A stretch of DNA of 64,000 nt from VFJZ01 sp046598415. GTDB taxonomy: Bacteria > Actinomycetota > Thermoleophilia > Gaiellales > F1-60-MAGs149. The notes below the pieces were generated by a model. That model had not been told where the DNA came from. It searched no databases and was given only the letters and a program-made list of their open reading frames with translations. The translations under genes and the position numbers were made by a program. Position 1 is the first letter of the stretch; each line of letters begins with the position of its first letter. Location of the stretch: positions 22,430 to 86,429 of the forward strand of contig JBKJIG010000103.1 in assembly GCA_046598415.1 (NCBI GenBank), written 5' to 3'. Positions 16,875 through 25,087 of this stretch are shown piece by piece.

Positions 16875-17632
16875 GGCTGCCCCGCCCGCTGATTCAGCGG
16901 CCGCGCAGCCCGGCGGCGCGGGCCTACCGGCGGGCGGTCGTGGATGCCGAGGTGCCGTGGCGGGCGGCGCGGTTCGCCGTGGTCGACCTGGAGACGACGG
17001 GTCTCGACGCGCGCCGGCACGAGATCATCTCGTGGTCGGTCGTGCCGGTCGAAGAAGGCTGCATCCCCGCCGGTGCGGCGCGCTACGGCCTGACCCGGCC
17101 GCGACGGATGCCGGAGGAGGGGTCGATCGTCGTACACGGCATCCTGCCGGCCGACCTCGCCTCGGCACCGTCGCCCGACGAGGCAGTGGATGAGCTGCTC
17201 GAGGCCGTCGCCGGCCGCATCGTCGTCGCGCACGCGGCGTGGTTCGAGCGGGCGTTCCTCTCGCGAGCGTCCGCCCGCCGCGGCGTGCGCTGGCGCTCGC
17301 CGATGATCGACACCAGCGTGATCGGGCGGTTGTGGCTGTTCGAACGGGACGGCTACCTGCCGCGCGGCATCTCGCTGCGGACGCTGACGCGCGCGCTCGG
17401 CCTGCCGGCGCACCGTCCCCACCACGCGCTCGGCGACGCCCTGACGACGGCGCAGGCGTTTCTGGCGATCGCGACGCATCTCGACGCCCGCGCGCCGGAG
17501 ACCGGCAGATCGCTGATCCGGGCGGGCGAGCGGGTGGCGAACATCGCGCGCGTCGCGCCTCCGGGCGGGTATCCTCGCCCGGACGGGCGGGATGCCGGAG
17601 CGGCCGAACGGGGCGGTCTTGAAAACCGCTAG
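16871..17632 (+). CDS. DnaQ-like 3'-5' exonuclease (DEDDh)
   Basis: 253 residues. ExoI is VVDLETTGLD, ExoII lies around VVAHAAWFERAFL, and ExoIII is HHALGDALTTAQAFL with the DEDDh histidine and last aspartate. It should degrade single-stranded nucleic acid ends with two metals; DNA or RNA preference is unknown. Translation is coupled to the DUF294 gene by ATGA. The last 47 bases, encoding an unconserved-looking tail, run through the 5' half of tRNA-Ser(UGA) and stop in its anticodon stem, so the CDS end and the tRNA are not independent. Confidence 0.85.
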   Translation: MRLPRPLIQRPRSPAARAYRRAVVDAEVPWRAARFAVVDLETTGLDARRHEIISWSVVPVEEGCIPAGAARYGLTRPRRMPEEGSIVVHGILPADLASAPSPDEAVDELLEAVAGRIVVAHAAWFERAFLSRASARRGVRWRSPMIDTSVIGRLWLFERDGYLPRGISLRTLTRALGLPAHRPHHALGDALTTAQAFLAIATHLDARAPETGRSLIRAGERVANIARVAPPGGYPRPDGRDAGAAERGGLENR

Positions 17633-17676
17633 GCCTCTGCGAGGAGGTCTCGTGGGTTCGAATCCCACTCCCGCCG
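17586..17676 (+). tRNA. tRNA-Ser (anticodon UGA)
   Basis: A 91-base cloverleaf: GGCGGGA pairs with TCCCGCC, the anticodon loop CTTGAAA carries TGA, a long class II variable arm follows, and the T-loop is GGTTCGAAT. The discriminator is G. The 3' CCA is not encoded. It overlaps the end of the exonuclease gene on the same strand. Confidence 0.95.
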
Positions 17677-17700
17677 TCGGCCTGGGGGTCGAGCTCCGAA

Positions 17701-17717
17701 CTACGGGTAACCCGTAG
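17701..17717 (+). terminator. Hairpin after tRNA-Ser(UGA)
   Basis: CTACGGGT-A-ACCCGTAG is a perfect 17-base palindrome 25 bases past the tRNA, followed by GTCTCTT. It is a plausible processing or termination hairpin. A second hairpin (GGCCCCTCC/GGAGGGCC, 17826-17845) lies further on in the same 206-base gap, which holds nothing else recognisable. Confidence 0.45.
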
Positions 17718-17882
17718 GTCTCTTGTGGGATCTCCCGACCATCCCGGTCGCTCTACTCAACAAGACTTGTAAACAAGGGCCACTCGACCGGACGTGATGA
17801 AAGCAGAATCACATCGAGGCGATCTGGCCCCTCCGACGGAGGGCCCCAATCCCACGGCGCACTGCGACAGGCGGAGGATGGC

Positions 17883-18125
17883 ATGAGGGTCGAATTCATC
17901 ATCGAGGTCGAATCCGAGACCTTGGGCGAGCCGATCGGGGCCGCGTGCGTCGGAAACCTCGAAGCCCGAGCCAAGGCCGCCGCGATCCGGGTCGCGGACG
18001 GGTTCGCCAGCCGCGGTGACCACGCTGTCGTGTATCGACTCCAGAAGCGGTGGCAGAGCCGGCGGTGGATCGACGGGCGGCGCGAGATGGTCTACGACGC
18101 TCCCGGAGCCACCGCCAGCCGCTAG
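17883..18125 (+). CDS. Small conserved-looking protein, function unknown
   Basis: 80 residues: VEFIIEVESETLGEP, then a helix with Ala/Arg (ARAKAAAIRVADGFASRG) and a beta-rich end (HAVVYRLQKRWQSRRWIDG). A strong AGGCGGAGG precedes the ATG at good spacing, which supports translation. No family is recognised. It stands alone between tRNA-Ser and a convergent pair of PRC-barrel genes and is followed by a GC-rich hairpin. Confidence 0.6.
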   Translation: MRVEFIIEVESETLGEPIGAACVGNLEARAKAAAIRVADGFASRGDHAVVYRLQKRWQSRRWIDGRREMVYDAPGATASR

Positions 18126-18180
18126 GAACCCGGCCTCGGCGACCCGCCGTGACGGCACGACTCGACGACGACCACCCGGG

Positions 18181-18212
18181 CTCCCCGCCCGCCGCCCATC
18201 CCGGGCGGGGAG
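18181..18212. terminator. Bidirectional hairpin between convergent genes
   Basis: CTCCCCGCCCG and CGGGCGGGGAG form a perfect 11-base stem with a 10-base loop, midway between the small + strand gene and the - strand PRC-barrel gene. No T-run is present, as is common in very GC-rich genomes. Confidence 0.55.
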
Positions 18213-18216
18213 ACCG

Positions 18217-18486
18217 TCATACCGGCTTGCGGACGACGATCCGGCCCTGCTCGATGCGCAACACGTCGCTCCACGGCACCTCGTGCACCGTGTCACCCTC
18301 GCGCTCGCCCGCCTGGCGGTGACGGCCCGCGCCATATCGCTCGATCAGCTCGTGGCGACCCAGCAGGAGATCGGTGACCTCGAGGTGACCGCCCCGGCGC
18401 CGGCGCGCACGCAACTCGAACACCCGCCCGAGCACGCGGCCATCCTCGGTCACACAGTGGCGGTTGGTGAGGTCGGTGAGCCGCAT
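18217..18486 (-). CDS. PRC-barrel-like domain protein (downstream member)
   Basis: 89 residues. LTDLTNRHCVTEDGRVLGRVFELRA is the typical start of a PRC barrel, followed by a basic strand (RRRRGGHLEVTDLLLG) and VPWSDVLRIEQGRIVVR. PRC barrels bind RNA or partner proteins and often serve as small regulatory modules. Its start overlaps the stop of another PRC-like gene, so the two make a bipartite unit. Target unknown. Confidence 0.65.
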   Translation of the reverse strand: MRLTDLTNRHCVTEDGRVLGRVFELRARRRRGGHLEVTDLLLGRHELIERYGAGRHRQAGEREGDTVHEVPWSDVLRIEQGRIVVRKPV

Positions 18487-18935
18487 CAGGAGCCCGGGAT
18501 CCTCGCAATCACGGCGCCGAGCCGGTCATCTCCGGCACCGAGCCCGCACTCCCCGGCCTCCTTGCGCAGTTCGACGTGGCCGTCGTGGGCGGCGACCTCG
18601 CTCCACTCGATCCGCGTCACGCCACGGCCGAACAGCCGCTCGAGCAGCCAGGCCAACGGCCGGGCCGCGGCCGGCAGGCGCCGCCGGAACGCGCCCGGGC
18701 CCGAGAAGATCGCGGTCACCATCAGCGGCTCGCCCGGCCCGCCCTCGAGCTCGAAGTCGTCGACGTTGCCGCAGCGGCGGCCGGTGCAGTCGACCAGCTG
18801 GTGGTCGACAACCTGCTTGTCGAACGCGTTGCGACCGGGCGCTCCACCTAGCCGCGCCGGGGCGGCGCGGCGGACGTCACGAGCGTGCCTCGACCGAGGC
18901 GGGAGGCGGCAGAGCGAAGTCGGCGTCGGTGCCAC
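18486..18935 (-). CDS. PRC-barrel-like domain protein (upstream member), start uncertain
   Basis: The folded part starts near 18852 (FDKQVVDHQLVDCTGRRCGNVDDFELEG), a PRC-barrel pattern, followed by about 60 residues with PLAWLLERLFGRGVTRIEWSEVAAHDGHVELR. The only in-frame standard start is a GTG at 18935, inside the 3' end of the flavoprotein gene; the residues it would add look like read-through. A non-standard start nearer 18860 or a sequence error is possible. It is cotranscribed with the next PRC gene. Confidence 0.5.
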   Translation of the reverse strand: MAPTPTSLCRLPPRSRHARDVRRAAPARLGGAPGRNAFDKQVVDHQLVDCTGRRCGNVDDFELEGGPGEPLMVTAIFSGPGAFRRRLPAAARPLAWLLERLFGRGVTRIEWSEVAAHDGHVELRKEAGECGLGAGDDRLGAVIARIPGS

Positions 18936-21027
18936 CCACGAGACGCCGTTCGCGGATGTACGGCAGCGGGATGGACGGGTCGTCGCTGTCGATCTCCCGG
19001 GCCAGCCGGTGGGCGTCGAAGATGCTCTGCGCGATCATCCCGGGCGCCGCGGCGTCGCCGATCAGGAAGAGCCCCGTGATGCCCGCCGCAGCGGTACCGT
19101 CCGGGTCGTCGGCGAGCTCGTCGTAGAGCGCCGAACGCGAGCGGCGCTGGGTGCAGAGGACCACGCCGTCGCCGGCGAGTTCCTCGGTCGCGCCCGACCA
19201 GGCGTGGCGCATGGTCACGCCGTCCGGCCGGATCGCCGCGAGCGTCGTCTGCGGACGGATCTCGACGCCGAGATCGAGCAGGCGCCGGTACATGCGTGGC
19301 TCCTCGAGCGTCATGCGCAGGTACGGGGCCATGCTGTCGTGCGGCGTCAGGTACGTGACGTCGTGGCCATCGGCGGCGAGCAGTTCGGCGATCGAGGCGG
19401 CCATGTAGTAGCCATCGGTGTCGTAGACGACGACGCGCGGCCCTGGCGGTCGTGCGCCCCCAGCCACCACCTCCTCGGGCGTCAGCACGTGCGGGAGACC
19501 CGCGCCACCGCCGGGAATCGGTGCCTGGGTGACGCCGTTGAGACCGTCGGCGACCCAGTCGGCGCCCGTTGCGACGATCACGATCTCGGCGCCGTAGGTG
19601 CGCACGTCGTCCGCCGTCAGGTGCGTGCCGAGGATCGTCTCGACGTTCCGCAGCCGTCCGATCTGGCCGGTCCGGTAGGCGATCACGCGGCGCCACTCCC
19701 CCAGCCCGGGAAGCTCGGTGACCCAGCGCAGGTGCCCGCCCGCCTCGGGCGCGGCGTCCACGAGGTGAACGCGACGCATGCCGCGCTTCCCGAGCACGGT
19801 GGCGCACTCGAGGCCGGCCGGCCCGGCTCCCACGATCAGCACGTCGTTGCCGGCGTTGGCAGCCGGACGGAAGCGCTCGGGGTGCCAGCCACGGCGGTAC
19901 TCCTCGCCGGCCGTCGGGTTCTGCGTGCACCAGATCGGCACGGCCCCGACCTCCCAGCGCGAGATGCAGACGTTGCAGCCGATGCACTCGCGGATCTCGT
20001 CGACGCGCCCGTCGGCGATCTTCGACGGCAGGAACGGGTCGGCGATCGAAGGACGCGCGGCACCGATGAAATCGCACTGACCGGTCCGGATCGCGTCCGC
20101 CATCAGGTCCGGATCGGTGAAGCGCCCGACGCTGACGACCGGCTTGGTCGACACGGACTTGGCGATCCGCCCGTACTCGGCCTCGTGGTTGGTCGCGAAG
20201 AACCGCGACGCACCGGCATCCTCACCCCAGTTGATCGTGCCGATGTTGACGTCCCAGTAGTCGACCAGAGGATCGAGCAACGCGATGATCGCCGCACCCT
20301 CATCCGCCGCCCGAATGCCGCGGTCACCGAGACCGAACGGCTCGTCCAGGGTGTCGATCGAGAAGCGCAGGCCGATCGCGCAGTCGTCGATCGCCTCTCT
20401 CGTCTGCTCGAGGATCTCGCGCAGGAAGCGGCAGCGGTTCTCGAGTGAGCCGCCGTAGGAGTCCGTGCGCTGGTTGTAGAACGGGTAGAGGAAGAACGCG
20501 GTCAGCGCCGCGACGCCGCTGTAGTAGCTGATCAGGTCGAACCCGGCCGCGCGGCTGCGGCGAGCGGCCTCGACGTGGTCGCGCTGCATCCTCCGGATCT
20601 CGCGTTTCGTCATGCCCCGCGGCGTCACCAGGTGCCGGACGTCGTTCTGCACCTGGGCGAGACCGCGCGCGTGGTAGCGCGACTCCGCGTTCTGGGCCAG
20701 CCCGCCGCCGTGCTTGAGCTCGATTCCGGCGAGTGCCCCGTGCGCGTGCACGGCGTCGCAGGTGTGCGCGAGGTTGCGCACGTCCTGGTCGTCCCAGATC
20801 CGCACCGTCACCGCCGGCATCTGGTCGGCGTCCGGCGTGATCGCGCACGACTCGGTGAACACGACGCCCCAGCCGCCCTCCGCCTTGACCGCGCGGTGGG
20901 CCGCCTGCATGCCCGGCTTGTCGGAGCCGGCGCCGTTGCACTGCGGCACCTGCCAGAACCGGTTCGGGGCAAGCTTCGGCCCGATCCGCACCTGCTCGAA
21001 CAGGACGTCATGACGTGCGGCTCGCAT
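18877..21027 (-). CDS. Trimethylamine/dimethylamine dehydrogenase-like iron-sulfur flavoprotein
   Basis: 716 residues, close to TMADH length. It has an N-terminal OYE-type TIM barrel, a linker with CIGCNVCISRWE plus a downstream Cys (Cys348, 351, 354, 367, the 4Fe-4S site), and ADP/FAD-binding halves starting VLIVGAGPAGLECATVL. Cys30 (QVPQCNGAG) matches the cysteine that covalently holds FMN in TMADH. Of the aromatic cage and catalytic triad known in TMADH, both Trp (267, 358 here), Tyr169 and the Asp (270) are kept, but residue 60 is Ser and the triad His172 is Val. An N-methylated amine is the likely substrate class, with an altered pocket. Electrons should go to ETF, which is not encoded here. 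Confidence 0.85.
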   Translation of the reverse strand: MRAARHDVLFEQVRIGPKLAPNRFWQVPQCNGAGSDKPGMQAAHRAVKAEGGWGVVFTESCAITPDADQMPAVTVRIWDDQDVRNLAHTCDAVHAHGALAGIELKHGGGLAQNAESRYHARGLAQVQNDVRHLVTPRGMTKREIRRMQRDHVEAARRSRAAGFDLISYYSGVAALTAFFLYPFYNQRTDSYGGSLENRCRFLREILEQTREAIDDCAIGLRFSIDTLDEPFGLGDRGIRAADEGAAIIALLDPLVDYWDVNIGTINWGEDAGASRFFATNHEAEYGRIAKSVSTKPVVSVGRFTDPDLMADAIRTGQCDFIGAARPSIADPFLPSKIADGRVDEIRECIGCNVCISRWEVGAVPIWCTQNPTAGEEYRRGWHPERFRPAANAGNDVLIVGAGPAGLECATVLGKRGMRRVHLVDAAPEAGGHLRWVTELPGLGEWRRVIAYRTGQIGRLRNVETILGTHLTADDVRTYGAEIVIVATGADWVADGLNGVTQAPIPGGGAGLPHVLTPEEVVAGGARPPGPRVVVYDTDGYYMAASIAELLAADGHDVTYLTPHDSMAPYLRMTLEEPRMYRRLLDLGVEIRPQTTLAAIRPDGVTMRHAWSGATEELAGDGVVLCTQRRSRSALYDELADDPDGTAAAGITGLFLIGDAAAPGMIAQSIFDAHRLAREIDSDDPSIPLPYIRERRLVGGTDADFALPPPASVEARS

Positions 21028-21051
21028 CGCGGTCCCCCAGACTTCGGTACG

Positions 21052-21083
21052 CCCACGGTAGCGTACCGATCGATCGTTCGGTA
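21052..21083. promoter_or_regulatory. Operator-like palindrome upstream of the amine dehydrogenase gene
   Basis: TACCGA-TCGATCGT-TCGGTA (21064-21083) is an inverted repeat, overlapped on the left by CGGTA-GCG-TACCG. The CGGTA half-sites resemble TetR/AcrR-type operators. It lies 37 bases upstream of the dehydrogenase ATG, in the 73-base gap after the aldolase gene. No regulator is nearby. Confidence 0.5.
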
Positions 21084-21100
21084 GGGAGTGTTGGACGAAC

Positions 21101-21937
21101 CTAGCTGCGACCCGCGAGCACGTCGAGCTTCTCGTCGACCACGCGGCCGACGGCTGCAGTCTGGGCGGCGTGCAGCTTCGCGACGTGGGCGCTCTCGATC
21201 ACGTCGCCGATCGTCGCTGCCGTCGCTTCGAGGTACGCCTGGCGGAGCTCGGTGTTGACGTTCACCTTCGCGATGCCCGCATCGATGGCGCACCGCAGCA
21301 TCTCCGCCCGGATGCCCGATGCACCGTGCAGCGACAGCGGCTGCGGAATGCTCGCGCCGATCTGGGCGAGGCGCTGCCAGTCGAGATCGGGCGGATCGCG
21401 GTAGACGCCGTGGACGTTGCCGATCGACACCGCGAGGCAGTCGGCCCTCGTCGCGGCCATGAACGCGGTCGCCTCGGCCGGGTCGGTCAGGGCGCCGGCC
21501 GCCACCGCCTCGGCGACATCCTCATCGCCCGTGATGCCACCCAGCTCGCACTCCACGCCGGCACCGCGCGCGGCGGCCAGCTCGGTGGCGCGGCGGACGA
21601 ACGCGACATTCTCGTCGTACGGCCGGGCCGAGCCATCGGCCATCACCGCGCCGGCGCCCTGCTCGAGCGCCGCCTCGATCACCGCGAGGTCGTCGCAGTG
21701 GTCGAGCTGCACGCACGCCCGCGTCTCCGAGGCGTCGGCTGCGGCGAGCAGCGCAGCCAGCAGCAGCCGGCCGTGCGGGTCGGTGAACGTGCGTCCGCCG
21801 ATCAGGAGGATCACGCCCTGGCCACGTGCGCCGGCGAACTGCAGCACGGTCGCCGCGACCTCCAGGTCGTAGCACGTGAACGCGCCCACGGCCGACCGGT
21901 CGGCGCCGGCGAGCAGCTCGGCGAACGAGGTACGCAC
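21101..21937 (-). CDS. Class II fructose-bisphosphate aldolase family protein (KbaY/GatY-like)
   Basis: 278 residues of TIM barrel. QLDHCDD provides a zinc His and the catalytic Asp region, VECELGGITGDED the conserved Glu-rich loop, SIGNVHGVY the second zinc His, and SLHGASGI the third with the phosphate loop; NVNTELR binds DHAP. Family members reversibly cleave phosphorylated ketoses to DHAP and an aldehyde. The GTG start follows the stop of a four-carbon-acid-sugar kinase by one base, so the substrate is probably that kinase's product and not fructose bisphosphate. Confidence 0.87.
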   Translation of the reverse strand: MRTSFAELLAGADRSAVGAFTCYDLEVAATVLQFAGARGQGVILLIGGRTFTDPHGRLLLAALLAAADASETRACVQLDHCDDLAVIEAALEQGAGAVMADGSARPYDENVAFVRRATELAAARGAGVECELGGITGDEDVAEAVAAGALTDPAEATAFMAATRADCLAVSIGNVHGVYRDPPDLDWQRLAQIGASIPQPLSLHGASGIRAEMLRCAIDAGIAKVNVNTELRQAYLEATAATIGDVIESAHVAKLHAAQTAAVGRVVDEKLDVLAGRS

Positions 21938-21938
21938 G

Positions 21939-23216
21939 TCAGCCGCCAGTGCCGGGAAGCAACGAGTCGACCAGCTCGGCCAGCAGTCCCGGGCCGCCGA
22001 CGTTGCCGGGCACGACGAGATACGCCGGACCGGCCTCCAGCTGCCAGAGCGACACGCCGGTCACGACCGGGCCGACGACACGGGCAGTGCGCGCGCCCAG
22101 CCCGTCGCGTGCCGTGACGGCCGAGGTGATACCGCCCTTCGCGATGACCACACCGGGGTCGACCAGCCGCGGCACCCGAGCGAGCTCGGTGGCGATGCGC
22201 TGCTGGCTGGCCGCATCGACCAGCCCGGCATCGCGGTCGCGGGGCGTAGCGACGACGGCCAGGCCATGCTCGCCCATCAGCTGCCGCGCGACGATCGCGA
22301 GCCGCTCGACCTCTCGGTCGCTGTCCGGGCCGGCGAGGGCACGCACGTCGGCGAAGGTCGTCACGCCCGGGCGCACGCGGCCGAGCTCGGCCAGCTGCGC
22401 CGTGGTGGCGGGCACGAACGAGCCGCACAGCACCAGCACGCCGCGCCCCGCCGGCGGCGGCGGCACGAGACCGGTGGCGGCCGTGCCGGTGACGATCGCC
22501 GCGAACGCCGGGGCGCAGCGGGCGATCACGGTCGTGTCGGCCTCCGCGAGGAACAGCCCGCGCGCGATCACCTCGAGGTCGGCGACCGTCTCGGCGTCCG
22601 GCACGACGACCGCGGGACGCCCGCGCGACGCCGCCGTCCGGATACCGGCTGCAATCGCCTCGGCGCCGTCGGCCGCACGCACCTGCGCGAGCGGGATCTC
22701 GACCGCACCGGCCACGGCCAACTCGCCGCCCGAGCGGTCATGGGCCCACTGCGCCAGGCGCGCGTCGCGGTAGGCGAGGTGGGCGTCGGTGGCGTACTCC
22801 GTCTGGTCGAGCGGCACGCGCACGCCGTCGCGCTCCAGCAGGTGGATGCCGTCGATCGTGACGCGGCCGGCGGCCGGGAAGGCCGGCACCAGCAGCAGCG
22901 GTACGCCGGGTACGCCGGGGCTGATCGCGTCGCGCACCGCGCGGTACTCCTCCCACACGTAGCCGCGCAGGGTGCTGTCGCCGCGCAGCAGCAGCCGTGC
23001 GTCTCCGAACGCCGCCCGCGCTGCGGTAGCAGCCGACCCGGTCAGCCGGCCGGCCTCGGCGGGCGTGTGCGCGCGGACGTTCGTCAGCAGGTGCACCGAC
23101 GGATCGCCGTCGCGCACGGCGGCGGAAACCGCGTGGCCCGACCAGTCCAGCACGATCGGCACGTCGGCCATCGCCTGGGTGCCGGTCGGGTCATCGTCGA
23201 GGACGACCGTCCGCAT
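21939..23216 (-). CDS. Four-carbon acid sugar kinase (DUF1537/OtnK-DtnK-like)
   Basis: 425 residues. The N-terminal domain begins TVVLDDDPTGTQAMADV with the family's DDxTG motif and includes LLLRGDSTLRGY. The nucleotide-binding C-terminal half has VVIAKGGITSAV and PVVTGVSLWQL. Known members phosphorylate erythronate, threonate or 3-oxo-tetronate. Here the partner is a class II aldolase rather than the AraD-type decarboxylase or PdxA2 of known tetronate pathways, so the acid sugar may differ. The ATG overlaps the stop of the metallo-hydrolase gene (ATGA). Confidence 0.88.
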   Translation of the reverse strand: MRTVVLDDDPTGTQAMADVPIVLDWSGHAVSAAVRDGDPSVHLLTNVRAHTPAEAGRLTGSAATAARAAFGDARLLLRGDSTLRGYVWEEYRAVRDAISPGVPGVPLLLVPAFPAAGRVTIDGIHLLERDGVRVPLDQTEYATDAHLAYRDARLAQWAHDRSGGELAVAGAVEIPLAQVRAADGAEAIAAGIRTAASRGRPAVVVPDAETVADLEVIARGLFLAEADTTVIARCAPAFAAIVTGTAATGLVPPPPAGRGVLVLCGSFVPATTAQLAELGRVRPGVTTFADVRALAGPDSDREVERLAIVARQLMGEHGLAVVATPRDRDAGLVDAASQQRIATELARVPRLVDPGVVIAKGGITSAVTARDGLGARTARVVGPVVTGVSLWQLEAGPAYLVVPGNVGGPGLLAELVDSLLPGTGG

Positions 23217-24046
23217 CAGGGGCTGCCGCCTCGATGGCGGCGGGCCGCAGCGCCACAGGCGTCGGCGTGGAACGAGCGGTACATCTCGAGCACGTCCTCC
23301 CGCCCGTCGCCGAAGCGCGCGAGCGCCTCCTCGTACGGCAGATCGGGATCGGCGACGATCGCGTCGATCCAGGCGATGTTGCGCTCCAGCACGACCGGAT
23401 CGATCGTGCCGCCGTGACACGGCAGCACGTGCGTGGCGTTCAGCGCGACCAGGCGGTCGAGCGACGCCCGCGCCCGCCCGAGGCCTTCGGGCGTGCCGAT
23501 GTGCGGAAACGGCACCTCGGCCGCGTCGCCCGCCAGCAGGATGCGGGGCTCACGCAGGTACAGCGACACGTGGTCCTCCGTGTGGCCGGGCGTGTGCAGC
23601 AGCTCGATCGTCACGTCGCCGCCGTCGAGCACGAGGCCGTCGTCGCCGTGCAGGATCGAGGGCGGCGTTGCCACCACCTCGTCGAACCGGCCGGGCATCT
23701 CGGCCGACCAGCGGGCGATGTCGGCTGCCGCCTCCTCGCCCTGCAGTCGTTGGCCGCAGCGGACGTGCCCGATGATCGGCACGTCGGCGAACGCGCTGTT
23801 GCCCCACGCGTGGTCGTAGTCGGCGTGCGTGTCGACCACGATCAGCGACCGGCCGGCGAGATCACCGGCGATCTGCTCGCGCAGCCAACGCGCGGCGTCG
23901 GGTGTGGACATGGTGTCGACGACGACCAGCAGCCGCTGCGTCCGGATGACGAACGTGTCCACCTCGGCTGAGAGCCGAAACCGCCGGACGTGGTCTCCCA
24001 CGCCCGGCGGCGACTCGGACAGCTTCCACTCGTTCCGCGATCCCAT
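23216..24046 (-). CDS. MBL-fold metallo-hydrolase
   Basis: 276 residues. The metal motif is THADYDHAWGN: the usual His-x-His-x-Asp-His has Asp in place of the second His, a variant I know from other MBL subgroups. The remaining ligands appear in HTPGHTEDH, LAGDAAE and CHGG. It is the first gene of a three-gene operon with the sugar-acid kinase and aldolase, so it may hydrolyse a lactone or thioester on that route. That role is inference; the reaction is unknown. Confidence 0.82.
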   Translation of the reverse strand: MGSRNEWKLSESPPGVGDHVRRFRLSAEVDTFVIRTQRLLVVVDTMSTPDAARWLREQIAGDLAGRSLIVVDTHADYDHAWGNSAFADVPIIGHVRCGQRLQGEEAAADIARWSAEMPGRFDEVVATPPSILHGDDGLVLDGGDVTIELLHTPGHTEDHVSLYLREPRILLAGDAAEVPFPHIGTPEGLGRARASLDRLVALNATHVLPCHGGTIDPVVLERNIAWIDAIVADPDLPYEEALARFGDGREDVLEMYRSFHADACGAAARRHRGGSP

Positions 24047-24074
24047 TCAGCGGGACGCTAGCCGACGAGGAGTG

Positions 24075-24959
24075 CTACAGGGGCTCGCGCAGGCAGCGCG
24101 TGACCTTGAGCGCACCGCGCGAGAGCAGGCGGATCTCGGCATTCGCCAGCCTGTCGACGACCGGATCGAACGGGTCGGCGACCATCGTGAACGGCTGGTT
24201 GACGAGATCGGGCGCAACGCCCGGGCCGGCCACGGAGGCGCGGTAGCGGTTGATCCGCGACACGCCCTGGCGCTTGCCCTGCCAGATGAACGTGTAGCAC
24301 CACTGGCCACGCGGCTTATGCGCGAGGAACATGTCGACGCGATGCCAGCCTTTACCGAGGTTCGAGTCGAACGACTCGATCGCGAGGTTGCGGCCCTTGC
24401 CGTCCAGCACCCGACCGGAGCGGTCGTACTTGCCGGGCTGCACGGGGCGGCCGTGGTAGGTGTAGGTGCCGTAGATGTGGCGGAAATGCTGCGGGTACGA
24501 CCAGTCGGACTTGACGGTCAGCACGGGAGCCGCGCCGCGCCAGTGCGAGATGTGCAGCTCCTTCGGGCCGGTGGTGCCACCGTGGTTCTTCTTCAGGCGA
24601 ACCCAGTTCTGGAGGGCCCAGTGCGTGCCATCCTTCATGGTGCAGGCGGCGACGACGGCCTTCAGCGGCGGCCCCTTGTAGGGGCCGCACGCGTTCTTCA
24701 GCTTGCGCCAGTCCGTGATCTTCCTCGAGACGGCGCCGCCGGAGCGGTCATACCGGAAGAACTCGGGCTTGTCGCCCTCCGCACCCCAGTAGATGACGTG
24801 GCGCTGGATGCCCTTCGCCTTGTACGTGACGAGGGCGACACCCTTGCTCGAGACCTTCAGATGGACGTTCTTGACGTTGCGATCGACGATGTTCGAGGCG
24901 CTGGCCACCGGCACGGCGAACAGGAACGCAGCGAATGCGATGTAGGGAATTCGGAGCAT
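24075..24959 (-). CDS. Exported protein of unknown function
   Basis: 294 residues with a Sec signal (LRIPYIAFAAFLFAVPVASAS), start ATG 24959 behind GGAGGT. The mature part is basic, Trp/His/Tyr-rich and appears beta-structured (GTHWALQNWVRLKK, HIYGTYTYHGRPVQPGKYDRSG, GQWCYTFIWQGK), with several Cys. It probably acts outside the cell or in the envelope. No known domain is recognised. It stands alone between the kinase operon and a divergent EamA transporter. Confidence 0.75.
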   Translation of the reverse strand: MLRIPYIAFAAFLFAVPVASASNIVDRNVKNVHLKVSSKGVALVTYKAKGIQRHVIYWGAEGDKPEFFRYDRSGGAVSRKITDWRKLKNACGPYKGPPLKAVVAACTMKDGTHWALQNWVRLKKNHGGTTGPKELHISHWRGAAPVLTVKSDWSYPQHFRHIYGTYTYHGRPVQPGKYDRSGRVLDGKGRNLAIESFDSNLGKGWHRVDMFLAHKPRGQWCYTFIWQGKRQGVSRINRYRASVAGPGVAPDLVNQPFTMVADPFDPVVDRLANAEIRLLSRGALKVTRCLREPL

Positions 24960-25087
24960 CGGTACCTCCATCGGCGGGGGCGGTCGCAGCGCCTCCCCCT
25001 TACGGGGTACTGGCACCGTAGCCGTCACCGAAACGGGGACCGACGGTAAGCGGACGCAACTTCGGGCAGGTCCGCCACGCTTTCGGA

